NCBI GenBank assembly: GCA_902588625.1
Contig: CACIPU010000008.1
Coordinates: 1 to 43,143 of the forward strand
Direction of reading: 5' to 3'
From: an uncultured Pelagibacteraceae bacterium
GTDB taxonomy: Bacteria > Pseudomonadota > Alphaproteobacteria > Pelagibacterales > Pelagibacteraceae
Length of the DNA stretch: 43,143 nucleotides
Program-made: the position numbers and the translations under genes
The notes under the pieces: generated by a model
What the model was told of the DNA's origin: nothing
Databases searched by the model: none
What the model saw: only the letters and a program-made list of their open reading frames with translations
Part shown: positions 22,467-32,374 of the stretch, piece by piece
Numbering within the stretch: position 1 is the stretch's first letter
Layout: each line of letters starts with the position of its first letter

Positions 22467-23894
22467 ATGATAACGAATTACAAAAGATTAATTAATTTTA
22501 GTTTAGTTCTAGTTTTACTAATTTTTAATTCTACACAGTCACATAGCAAAAATTCAAATAATTCGTTTGCAGATTTAGCAGAAAAACTTATGCCTTCTGT
22601 AGTTAATATATCAAGCACTCAAACTATTAAAACATCTTCAAATCCTTTTCCTTTCCAATTTCCTCCAGGCTCACCGTTTGAGGATATGTTTAAGGAATTT
22701 AATAGACCCAGCGAAAGAAAGGCTACAGCTCTTGGTTCTGGTTTTATTATAGATAAAAAAGGAATAGTAGTAACAAATAACCACGTTATTCAAGGGGCTG
22801 AAGATATTTTTGTGAGTGTAAACGGTTCTCAAGAATATAAAGCTAAAGTACTAGGAACAGATCCTTATATGGATTTAGCAGTTTTAAAAATAGAATCAGA
22901 AAATATATTTAAGCCAGTTAATTTCGGAGATTCTGATAAAGCAAGAGTGGGAGATTGGGTTATTGCAATTGGAAATCCATTTGGGTTTGGAGGTACAGTT
23001 ACTGCTGGAATAATTTCATCAAGAAATAGAGACATTGGTTTAACTCGATATGATGATTTCATTCAAACAGATGCATCAATTAATCAAGGAAATTCAGGAG
23101 GCCCACTTTTTGATTTAAATGGAAGAGTAATTGGAATTAATACTGCAATAATAGCACCAGGTTCATCTGGTTCTATAGGAATAGGTTTTGCAATTCCTGC
23201 AAATCCTGCTTCTAAGGTAATAGATCAATTAATTAAATTTGGAGAAACAAAAAGAGGTTGGTTGGGAGTAAGAATTCAAGAAGTTACAAAAGAAATTGCT
23301 GATTTAGAAAAGTTAGAAAAACAAGAAGGAGCTTTAGTTGCAAGTGTTTCTGAAAATAGTCCAGCTGATAAAGCAGGTATAAAAGCTGGAGATATTATAT
23401 TAGAATTTGATAGTAAAAGAGTTGATACAATGAGGACTCTTCCTAAATTAGTCGCAACAACTAAAGTAGGCAAAAAAGTTAATGTTAAGATTTGGAGGAA
23501 CGGCAAAATAATTTCTAAAAGAGTTTTAATAGGAAGATTAGAGTCTTCTAATGAATTTAAATCAGAAAATAAAAAAGAAACAGAAACAAGTGAATTTGTT
23601 GAAATAAAAAGCCTAAACATCTTGGTTAGGGACTTAAACAAAGATGATATTTTAAAACGTAAATTACCAAAAAATACAACAGGAGTAGTTGTAACTAAAA
23701 TTAATCAAGGGAGTCCATTAATGTTTGTTTCTGAAAATGATATCATAGTTGAAGCTCAAAAGAAAAAAATTTTAAATTCAAAACAATTTTCCAAATTAAT
23801 TGATGGAGTTTTTAATAAAAAAGAAAAAACGCTTTATTTAGCAATCTATAACTCAAGTAATCAGAGATCGTATATAACTGTAAAATTAAATTAA
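22467..23894 (+). CDS. Periplasmic serine protease/chaperone, DegP/DegQ (Do) family
   Basis: 475 aa. Signal peptide (INFSLVLVLLIFNSTQSHS), then a trypsin-like domain with catalytic triad His106 (TNNHVIQG), Asp136 (DPYMDLAVLK) and Ser210 (NQGNSGGPLF). Two PDZ domains follow: the first around GWLGVRIQEVTKEIAD...SPADKAGIKAGDIILEFD, the second around FVEIKSLNILVRDL...TTGVVVTKINQGSPL. The second is shorter and more divergent. It degrades or refolds damaged envelope proteins. Located directly after hflKC and DUF2065, as in many Proteobacteria. I avoid choosing between degP and degQ. Confidence 0.93.
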   Translation: MITNYKRLINFSLVLVLLIFNSTQSHSKNSNNSFADLAEKLMPSVVNISSTQTIKTSSNPFPFQFPPGSPFEDMFKEFNRPSERKATALGSGFIIDKKGIVVTNNHVIQGAEDIFVSVNGSQEYKAKVLGTDPYMDLAVLKIESENIFKPVNFGDSDKARVGDWVIAIGNPFGFGGTVTAGIISSRNRDIGLTRYDDFIQTDASINQGNSGGPLFDLNGRVIGINTAIIAPGSSGSIGIGFAIPANPASKVIDQLIKFGETKRGWLGVRIQEVTKEIADLEKLEKQEGALVASVSENSPADKAGIKAGDIILEFDSKRVDTMRTLPKLVATTKVGKKVNVKIWRNGKIISKRVLIGRLESSNEFKSENKKETETSEFVEIKSLNILVRDLNKDDILKRKLPKNTTGVVVTKINQGSPLMFVSENDIIVEAQKKKILNSKQFSKLIDGVFNKKEKTLYLAIYNSSNQRSYITVKLN

Positions 23895-23914
23895 GTTTTA
23901 ATTTTAAGTTTCAC

Positions 23915-24838
23915 ATGGTGCAAAAGAAAAAAATAATTTTATTGTCAGGACCAACTGCCTCTGGAAAATCAAAATTAGCTATAAAATTAGCTCAACATTA
24001 TAAAGGTGAGATTGTAAATGCTGATAGCATGCAAATATATAAAGAAATTTCAATATTAACATCAAGACCAAGTTTAAATGATACAGAAATAATAAAACAC
24101 CATCTATATGGTTTTCATTCTGTAAAAAAAAAATTTTCGACAGGCCTCTGGTTAAACTTAGTTATCGAAAAAATTGAAGAGATATGGAATAAAAACCTCA
24201 CACCAATTATTGTTGGTGGCACAGGTTTATATTTTAAAGCATTAACTGAAGGATTAGTTAAAATACCAAATATTCCAGATGAAATTATAAAAGATACCAG
24301 AAAGTTACATAAAAAATTGGGACAAAAACTTTTTTTTACCAAGCTAATTGAATTAGATCCATTAGCTAAAAAGTTCGTCCTACCAAATGATGCTCAACGA
24401 TCTATGAGAGTATATGATGTTAAAAAATTTACTAATAGTTCTTTATTTCAATTAATTAAAAAAACCAAATCAAAATTCAATAAAGACTTATTTATAAAAT
24501 TATTTATTAGCCCTTCCAAAGAATTTTTGCATGAAAAAATTTCCAAAAGAACTGAAGAAATGTTTAGAGATGGCGCGGTCAATGAAGTTAAAAGCTTTTT
24601 TAAAATGAGAGTTTATAGAGAGCTCTCTTCAAATAAAATTATAGGAATTCAAGAAATTAAAAGTTACTTACAAGAAAAAAGGTCTTTAAAAGAAACAAAA
24701 CAAATTATTAATCAAAAAACCAGACAATACGCAAAAAGGCAGTTTACATGGTCTAGAGGGCATATGAAATCATGGAATAAGATTTATTCTTCAAATATGA
24801 ATGATTTATATAAAAAAGCCCTCAATACAATATCCTAA
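23915..24838 (+). CDS. miaA: tRNA dimethylallyltransferase
   Basis: 307 aa. It adds an isopentenyl group to A37 of tRNAs reading codons that start with U. The P-loop is GPTASGKSKLA (residues 11-21), then EIVNADSMQIYKEISILTSRP, HHLYGF, PIIVGGTGLYFKALTEGL and DAQRSMRVYDV, ending with IIGIQEIKSYL and KTRQYAKRQFTWSRG, all standard MiaA motifs. The middle insertion (HEKISKRTEEMFRDGAVNEV) is normal. It starts 20 bp after degP. The next operon has its own promoter. Confidence 0.95.
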   Translation: MVQKKKIILLSGPTASGKSKLAIKLAQHYKGEIVNADSMQIYKEISILTSRPSLNDTEIIKHHLYGFHSVKKKFSTGLWLNLVIEKIEEIWNKNLTPIIVGGTGLYFKALTEGLVKIPNIPDEIIKDTRKLHKKLGQKLFFTKLIELDPLAKKFVLPNDAQRSMRVYDVKKFTNSSLFQLIKKTKSKFNKDLFIKLFISPSKEFLHEKISKRTEEMFRDGAVNEVKSFFKMRVYRELSSNKIIGIQEIKSYLQEKRSLKETKQIINQKTRQYAKRQFTWSRGHMKSWNKIYSSNMNDLYKKALNTIS

Positions 24839-24852
24839 AACTTGACCATAAC

Positions 24853-24882
24853 TTAAACTCAGTTAGATTAGTATCATATAAA
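24853..24882 (+). promoter_or_regulatory. Candidate promoter of the ilvB-ilvH-ilvC operon
   Basis: TTAAAC (24853-24858), 18-bp spacer, TATAAA (24877-24882). A Shine-Dalgarno-like TAGGA at 24887-24891 sits 6 bp before the ilvB ATG, better than most genes here. No leader peptide, attenuator or riboswitch fits in the 59-bp gap after miaA. Confidence 0.4.
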
Positions 24883-24897
24883 ATTATAGGACGAAAA

Positions 24898-26667
24898 ATG
24901 TCAAATTTAATGACTGGTGCAGAAATAGTTTTTAAAGTACTAGAAGACCAAAATGTAAAACATATTTTTGGTTATCCTGGAGGTGCTGTTTTACCAATTT
25001 ATGATGAACTTAAAAATCATAAAAAAATAAAACATATTTTAGTTCGTCATGAACAAGGAGCTGGCCATGCCGCCGAAGGATATGCGAGATCTTCAGGTAA
25101 ACCCGGAGTTCTACTTGTTACATCGGGACCTGGTGCGACAAATGCAGTTACAGCTTTAACGGATGCATATATGGACTCCGTACCTTTAGTTTGTATTACA
25201 GGACAGGTACCTACACATCTTATTGGAACAGATGCTTTTCAAGAATGTGATACTACAGGTATTACTAGACCCTGTACTAAACATAACTGGTTAGTTAAAG
25301 ATGTAAACAAACTCTCGTCAACTTTACATAAAGCATTCGAAGTTGCTACAACTGGGAGACCTGGACCAGTATTAATAGATATACCAAAAGATATTCAATT
25401 TAAAAAAGGGAAATATATAAAAGCAAAAGAATTAATAAAAAAAAATAACAAATCAGTTATAAAATTTAATGGACAAGATAATAGTATTGAAAAAGCGGTT
25501 GCACTTATAAAAAAATCTTCAAAACCTATATTTTATACAGGTGGTGGAGTTATTAATTCTGGACCTAGAGCAACAGAATTACTTCGTAAACTTATTTCAA
25601 TAACAGGATTTCCAATAACGTCTACTCTTCAAGGGTTGGGCGCATTTCCTGGTGAAGATAATCAGTTTTTAGGAATGTTAGGAATGCACGGAACCTATGA
25701 AGCTAATAACGCAATGCATGATTGTGATCTAATGATAAATGTTGGTGCGCGTTTCGATGACAGAATCACAGGAAAAATCGATGAATTTTCACCAAAGTCA
25801 AAAAAAATTCATATTGATATTGATCCTTCTTCAATAAATAAAAATGTTAAAGTTGATCTAGCTATAGTAGGAGATGTTAAATTAGTTTTAGATAAATTAA
25901 TATCAGGTATACAAGAAAGATATCCAAACTTTGCGGAATCTAATAAACAAGAAATATCTTCATGGTGGAAACAGATTGAAAATTGGAGAAAGAAAAATTC
26001 TCTTGGTTTTTCAAACAGTAAAGAAATAATAAAACCTCAATATGCTGTTCAAAGGCTTTACGAATTAACAAAAGCACAGGATACGTTTATAACTACAGAA
26101 GTTGGACAACATCAAATGTGGGCAGCTCAACATTATAAATTTGATAAACCGAATAGATGGATGACATCAGGAGGTTTAGGAACTATGGGATATGGTTTGC
26201 CAGCGGCAATTGGTGTACAAATAGCTAATCCTGAAAAATTAGTTATTGATATTGCTGGAGAAGCTTCAGTTTTAATGACAATGCAAGAAATGTCTACAGC
26301 TGTTCAGTACAACTTACCAATAAAAATATTTATACTTAACAACCAATATATGGGAATGGTTAGACAATGGCAGGAACTTCTTCATGAAAAAAATTATTCT
26401 GAAAGTTACACTGCTGCTTTACCTGATTTTGTAAAATTAGCTGAAGCATACGGATGTATAGGTATAAGAGCTAAAAAACCTGAAGAGTTAGATGAAAAAA
26501 TTGGAGAAATGTTATCAGTAAATAGACCAGTTATTTTTGATTGTGTTGTCGATAAAGTAGAGAATTGTTATCCAATGATACCTTCAGGAAAACCCCATAA
26601 CCAAATGTTATTAGGAGATCAAGATAAAGAAGATGAAATTTCAGAGGAAGGAAAGGTATTAGTTTAG
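24898..26667 (+). CDS. ilvB: Acetolactate synthase, large (catalytic) subunit
   Basis: 589 aa. TPP- and FAD-dependent first common step of valine, leucine and isoleucine synthesis. Catalytic Glu52 lies in VRHEQGAGHAAEGYARSSG; also seen are VTSGPGATNAVTALTDAYMDSVP, TGGGVINSGPRA, MLGMHGTYEANNAM and GARFDDRITG. The TPP/Mg motif normally GDG/GDA reads IAGEASVLMTMQEM, so Glu455 replaces the metal-binding Asp. NNQYMGMVRQWQELLHEKNYSESY follows normally. The small subunit gene starts 2 bp later. Size and all other motifs are normal; the symbol ilvI would be equally acceptable. Confidence 0.95.
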   Translation: MSNLMTGAEIVFKVLEDQNVKHIFGYPGGAVLPIYDELKNHKKIKHILVRHEQGAGHAAEGYARSSGKPGVLLVTSGPGATNAVTALTDAYMDSVPLVCITGQVPTHLIGTDAFQECDTTGITRPCTKHNWLVKDVNKLSSTLHKAFEVATTGRPGPVLIDIPKDIQFKKGKYIKAKELIKKNNKSVIKFNGQDNSIEKAVALIKKSSKPIFYTGGGVINSGPRATELLRKLISITGFPITSTLQGLGAFPGEDNQFLGMLGMHGTYEANNAMHDCDLMINVGARFDDRITGKIDEFSPKSKKIHIDIDPSSINKNVKVDLAIVGDVKLVLDKLISGIQERYPNFAESNKQEISSWWKQIENWRKKNSLGFSNSKEIIKPQYAVQRLYELTKAQDTFITTEVGQHQMWAAQHYKFDKPNRWMTSGGLGTMGYGLPAAIGVQIANPEKLVIDIAGEASVLMTMQEMSTAVQYNLPIKIFILNNQYMGMVRQWQELLHEKNYSESYTAALPDFVKLAEAYGCIGIRAKKPEELDEKIGEMLSVNRPVIFDCVVDKVENCYPMIPSGKPHNQMLLGDQDKEDEISEEGKVLV

Positions 26668-26669
26668 TT

Positions 26670-27215
26670 ATGGTTAAATCCGCCTATAGCATTTCCACTA
26701 AGAAAGAAAAAATTGAAAATCATATTATTGTTGTATGGGTAGATAATGAAGCAGGAGTTTTAGCGCGAGTTATAGGATTATTTTCAGGCAGAGGTTACAA
26801 TATTGATTCACTTGCTGTAGCTGAAGTGGATAAGAAAAAAAATATTTCTAGAATTACTATTTCTACATCAGGAACTACTCAAGTTTTACAACAAATAAAA
26901 TTACAATTAGGAAAATTAATACCTGTTCATAAAGTTGCAGATTTTCCAAAAAATAAAAAAACTCTTTTAAGAGAAATGGCTTTATTAAAGGTAGTTTCTT
27001 CGAAAACGAAGCTAGAAAAAGCAAGAAAATTATGCAAAAAATATAAATATACTATTTTAGATAAAACAGATAAGTCTTTTGTGCTTGAGATTTCTGCGTT
27101 AAAGAAAGATATTGATGAATTAGTAAAAAAATTACAACCTATGGGATTAGCCAGCACATCTAGAACAGGTGTAGTTGCCATGACTAAAGGTTCTGAAATT
27201 TATAAACAAAACTAA
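26670..27215 (+). CDS. ilvH: Acetolactate synthase, small (regulatory) subunit
   Basis: 181 aa. The N-terminal ACT domain (HIIVVWVDNEAGVLARVIGLFSGRGYNIDSLAVAEV) binds valine for feedback inhibition. SRITISTSGTTQVLQQIKLQLGKLIPVHKVAD completes it, and the C-terminal domain has LLREMALLKVVS and GVVAMTKGSEIY. Length is normal, apart from about 14 extra N-terminal residues before the domain. Cotranscribed between ilvB and ilvC. Confidence 0.94.
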   Translation: MVKSAYSISTKKEKIENHIIVVWVDNEAGVLARVIGLFSGRGYNIDSLAVAEVDKKKNISRITISTSGTTQVLQQIKLQLGKLIPVHKVADFPKNKKTLLREMALLKVVSSKTKLEKARKLCKKYKYTILDKTDKSFVLEISALKKDIDELVKKLQPMGLASTSRTGVVAMTKGSEIYKQN

Positions 27216-27222
27216 AGGATAA

Positions 27223-28267
<1,045 letters not shown>

Positions 28268-28317
28268 ATTAAAAAAATAAAATTGACCAATTTGGGTTGA
28301 TTAAAATAACAAATCTT

Positions 28318-28382
28318 TTGCACACAACTCGCTTTGGTTGTATCATAATAATATTAAAAAAAAATTTCCAAGTTAAACTTGG
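28318..28382 (+). promoter_or_regulatory. leuA promoter and leader inverted repeat
   Basis: TTGCAC (28318-28323), 17-bp spacer, TATCAT (28341-28346) is a plausible promoter. The expected leader contains the perfect 15-bp palindrome CCAAGTTAAACTTGG (28368-28382), 12 bp before the ATG. In RNA it would form a 5-bp stem with a TTAAA loop just ahead of the AGAGG ribosome site (28386-28390), so it may act as an operator or a translational control element. Confidence 0.45.
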
Positions 28383-28394
28383 TCTAGAGGTACA

Positions 28395-29960
28395 ATGTCC
28401 GACGATAAAAACAGAGTTTATATATTTGACACAACGATGCGTGATGGTGAACAATCACCAGGAGCATCTATGAGTCTTGAAGAAAAAACTCAAATTTCAA
28501 GAGTTTTTGATGAAATGGGAATTGATATAATAGAGGCAGGATTTCCAATTGCATCTCCAGGAGATTTTGAAGCTGTTAAAGCAATAAGTAAAATTTTGAA
28601 AAATTCAATACCCGCAGGTTTATCAAGACATTCTAAAAAAGATATTGATGCTTGTTATGAAGCTTTAAAAGAAGCTCCAAGATTTAGAATTCATACCTTT
28701 ATCTCTACAAGTCCACTTCATATGAAACATAAATTAAACAAGTCACCAGAACAAGTTTATGAATCAATAAAAGAACATGTCACTTATGCAAGAAAATTTA
28801 CTGATGATGTTGAGTGGTCATGCGAAGACGGAACAAGGACAGATATGGATTATATGTGCAAAACAGTTGAACTAGCAATTAATTCTGGAGCTAGAACAAT
28901 TAATATTCCTGATACTGTTGGATATACTGTTCCTTCAGAATTCACAAAAATTATTTCAACATTAAAAAATAGAGTACCCAATATTGATAAAGCTATTTTA
29001 TCAGTCCACTGTCATAATGATTTAGGTTTAGCTGTTGCAAATTCATTAGCGGGTGTCTCAGCTGGTGCAAGACAAGTTGAATGTACAATTAATGGTATTG
29101 GAGAAAGAGCCGGAAATGCTTCTTTAGAAGAAATTGTTATGGCAATAAAAACGAGAAATGATTTAATGCCTTATAAAACAGGAATTAACACAACCTTGTT
29201 GAGCAAAGCTTCAAAAGTAGTTTCAAATGCAACTTTTCCAGTTCAATTTAATAAAGCCATAGTTGGGAAAAATGCTTTTGCACATGAAGCAGGAATACAT
29301 CAAGATGGAATGCTTAAAAACAGAAATACCTATGAAATTATGACACCAGAAAGTGTTGGAGTTAAGCAAACTTCATTAGTAATGGGCAAACATTCTGGAA
29401 GACACGCATTTAAAGAAAAATTGAATGACCTAGGATATGCAAATGTTACAGATGATGTTATTCAAACAGCCTTTGGAAAGTTTAAAATTTTAGCTGATAA
29501 GAAAAAACACGTTTATGACGATGATATTGCTGCTTTAGTTGATGACAGCTTGATTAAAGATAAAAATGTTATTAATTTGAAATCTCTTAAAGTATTTGCG
29601 GGAACAGGAGAACCACAAAGAGCTGATATGACTTTAGATGTCTATGGAGATATCAAGAAAACATCAGAAACAGGAGATGGACCAGTCGATGCTATATTTA
29701 AGTGTATTAAAAAACTTTATCCTCATGAAGTAAAATTACAACTTTATCAAGTGCATGCTGTAACCGAGGGGACCGATGCTCAAGCTACAGTAAGTGTAAG
29801 AATTTCGGAAAAAGGCAAAACAACTGTTGGTCAGGCTGCCGACACAGATACTCTTGTTGCTTCTGCCAATGCTTATTTAAATGCTTTAAATAAGATGATA
29901 ATTAAAAGAAAAAAAACAGCTCCAGAAGAGTATGAGCAAGAAAAAATGAAAGGAATATAA
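28395..29960 (+). CDS. leuA: 2-isopropylmalate synthase
   Basis: 521 aa. First step of leucine synthesis (2-ketoisovalerate plus acetyl-CoA). N-terminal catalytic TIM barrel: IFDTTMRDGEQSPGASMSLEEK, IIEAGFPIASPGDFEAVKAI, VEWSCEDGTRTD, INIPDTVGYTVPSEF, and the metal-binding HCHNDLGLAVANSLAG. NAFAHEAGIHQDGMLK and MGKHSGRHAFKEKL belong to the linker. The C-terminal LeuA dimer/regulatory domain starts about residue 390 (VINLKSLKVFAGTGEPQRADMTL) and carries the leucine-inhibition site. Good Shine-Dalgarno AGAGG. Its stop codon is followed immediately by the mreB ATG. Confidence 0.97.
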   Translation: MSDDKNRVYIFDTTMRDGEQSPGASMSLEEKTQISRVFDEMGIDIIEAGFPIASPGDFEAVKAISKILKNSIPAGLSRHSKKDIDACYEALKEAPRFRIHTFISTSPLHMKHKLNKSPEQVYESIKEHVTYARKFTDDVEWSCEDGTRTDMDYMCKTVELAINSGARTINIPDTVGYTVPSEFTKIISTLKNRVPNIDKAILSVHCHNDLGLAVANSLAGVSAGARQVECTINGIGERAGNASLEEIVMAIKTRNDLMPYKTGINTTLLSKASKVVSNATFPVQFNKAIVGKNAFAHEAGIHQDGMLKNRNTYEIMTPESVGVKQTSLVMGKHSGRHAFKEKLNDLGYANVTDDVIQTAFGKFKILADKKKHVYDDDIAALVDDSLIKDKNVINLKSLKVFAGTGEPQRADMTLDVYGDIKKTSETGDGPVDAIFKCIKKLYPHEVKLQLYQVHAVTEGTDAQATVSVRISEKGKTTVGQAADTDTLVASANAYLNALNKMIIKRKKTAPEEYEQEKMKGI

Positions 29961-30995
<1,035 letters not shown>

Positions 30996-31020
30996 ATTTA
31001 AGGCTTTTAGTTATTGAATT

Positions 31021-31863
31021 ATGGATACAAGTAGAGATGATGTAGGAATATCAATTCGTTCAGCCTTCTTAAGAAAAGGTACCCAACAAAGATTTTCGTT
31101 ATTCGCATTAACCCTTATATCTATTTTACTTATTTTTCTTGAGAGTATAGATAGTAAACCACTAAATAGTGTCAGATCAATTATTAAAGATATAGTTTAC
31201 AGAAGTGCTGTGATTTCCAACTATCCATCAAAATTATTTTCATCTTCGTATGAAAAAATAAATTCACATTTTTCACTTTACAATAGATATGATGATTTAC
31301 TTCAAGAAAACAAAAAACTTAAAAATGAAATTTCTAAATCAGATTTTATAGAAATGGAAAACTCTCAGTTAAGAAAACTGATTGATGAGCAAACAGCATC
31401 ATATTCAGATTCAGAAAGTGCAAGAGTTATACTTGACAAGCGAAGCCCATATATTAATTCATTTGTTTTAAATATTGGCTACAATAAAAATATAAAAAAA
31501 GGAATGGCTGTATTACATGAAAAAAATTTTATAGGTAGGATAGTTGATGTAAATTATTTTTCATCAAGAGTTTTATTAATTACAGATTTAAACAGCAAAA
31601 TACCAATTATTTCAGAGCCATCAGGAAATCATGCAATTCTTAGTGGACATGGTAAAAGTAATCCTACATTAGAATATTTATCTGAAAATCATAAAGTTCA
31701 GGATGGTGATAAAATATATACTTCAGGAAAAGGAGGAATTTTTGATCCTGGCATACCAATTGGTGAAGCTAAAAAAACAAAAGATAAAATTGAAGTTAAA
31801 TTATATTCAGAACTTAATCAAATTACTTTTGTAAATATTAAAATGAGGAATTTAAAAAAATAA
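31021..31863 (+). CDS. mreC: Rod-shape-determining protein MreC
   Basis: 280 aa. Short cytoplasmic N-terminus, one transmembrane helix at about residues 25-41, then a coiled coil near 90-125 (YDDLLQENKKLKNEISKSDFIEMENSQLRKLI) and a beta-rich periplasmic domain (RVILDKRSPYINSFVLNIGYNKNIKKGMAVLHEKNFIGRIVDVNY, SRVLLITDLNSKIPII, GDKIYTSGKGGIFDPGIPIG) typical of MreC. It activates PBP2 in the elongasome. Begins 25 bp after mreB. Confidence 0.93.
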   Translation: MDTSRDDVGISIRSAFLRKGTQQRFSLFALTLISILLIFLESIDSKPLNSVRSIIKDIVYRSAVISNYPSKLFSSSYEKINSHFSLYNRYDDLLQENKKLKNEISKSDFIEMENSQLRKLIDEQTASYSDSESARVILDKRSPYINSFVLNIGYNKNIKKGMAVLHEKNFIGRIVDVNYFSSRVLLITDLNSKIPIISEPSGNHAILSGHGKSNPTLEYLSENHKVQDGDKIYTSGKGGIFDPGIPIGEAKKTKDKIEVKLYSELNQITFVNIKMRNLKK

Positions 31864-31875
31864 TATAAAATTAAT

Positions 31876-32370
31876 ATGAGCATTTCATCTAAAGGATTCT
31901 GGTTTAAATTTATTGATATCTTACCTTTACTAATACTTTTTGTTATATCGTTAAATGGCAGTTCTGTAATAAATGTAAATTTAATTTCAATAAATATTCA
32001 CTATATTTTAGTTTATTTTTGGGTTTTGCGACAGCCAAACAGTTTGGGTTATGGTTATATATTCTTATCAGGAATCATTAGTGATGTTGTTTTAGGATTA
32101 CCTCTGGGCATAAATGCTTTAGCGTTATTATTTGTTGCAGGTGTGGCTGCATATGTAAGAGTTGTAACAGTAAGAATAACTTTAATAAATGATTGGATAA
32201 GTTTTATTCCAGCATTATTATTTGCAAATTTTGTATATTTTATTTCTTTATACTTTTCAGGTTATACAGTTGAATATTTTTATTTATTAAAAAACTCAAT
32301 ATTTACTTTTATTTTTTACCCAATTTTATGGATAGTGTTTTCTTTAATCATCAATCTCAAAAGATCTTAA
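31876..32370 (+). CDS. mreD: Rod-shape-determining protein MreD
   Basis: 164 aa, highly hydrophobic with about five transmembrane segments (DILPLLILFVISLNG, IHYILVYFWVLRQP, GYIFLSGIISDVVLGLPLGINAL and so on). The segment GIISDVVLGLPLG is the conserved MreD motif. The gene is poorly conserved in general; position between mreC and mrdA supports the call strongly. It contributes to the membrane scaffold of the elongasome. Confidence 0.88.
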   Translation: MSISSKGFWFKFIDILPLLILFVISLNGSSVINVNLISINIHYILVYFWVLRQPNSLGYGYIFLSGIISDVVLGLPLGINALALLFVAGVAAYVRVVTVRITLINDWISFIPALLFANFVYFISLYFSGYTVEYFYLLKNSIFTFIFYPILWIVFSLIINLKRS

Positions 32371-32374
32371 TTAT

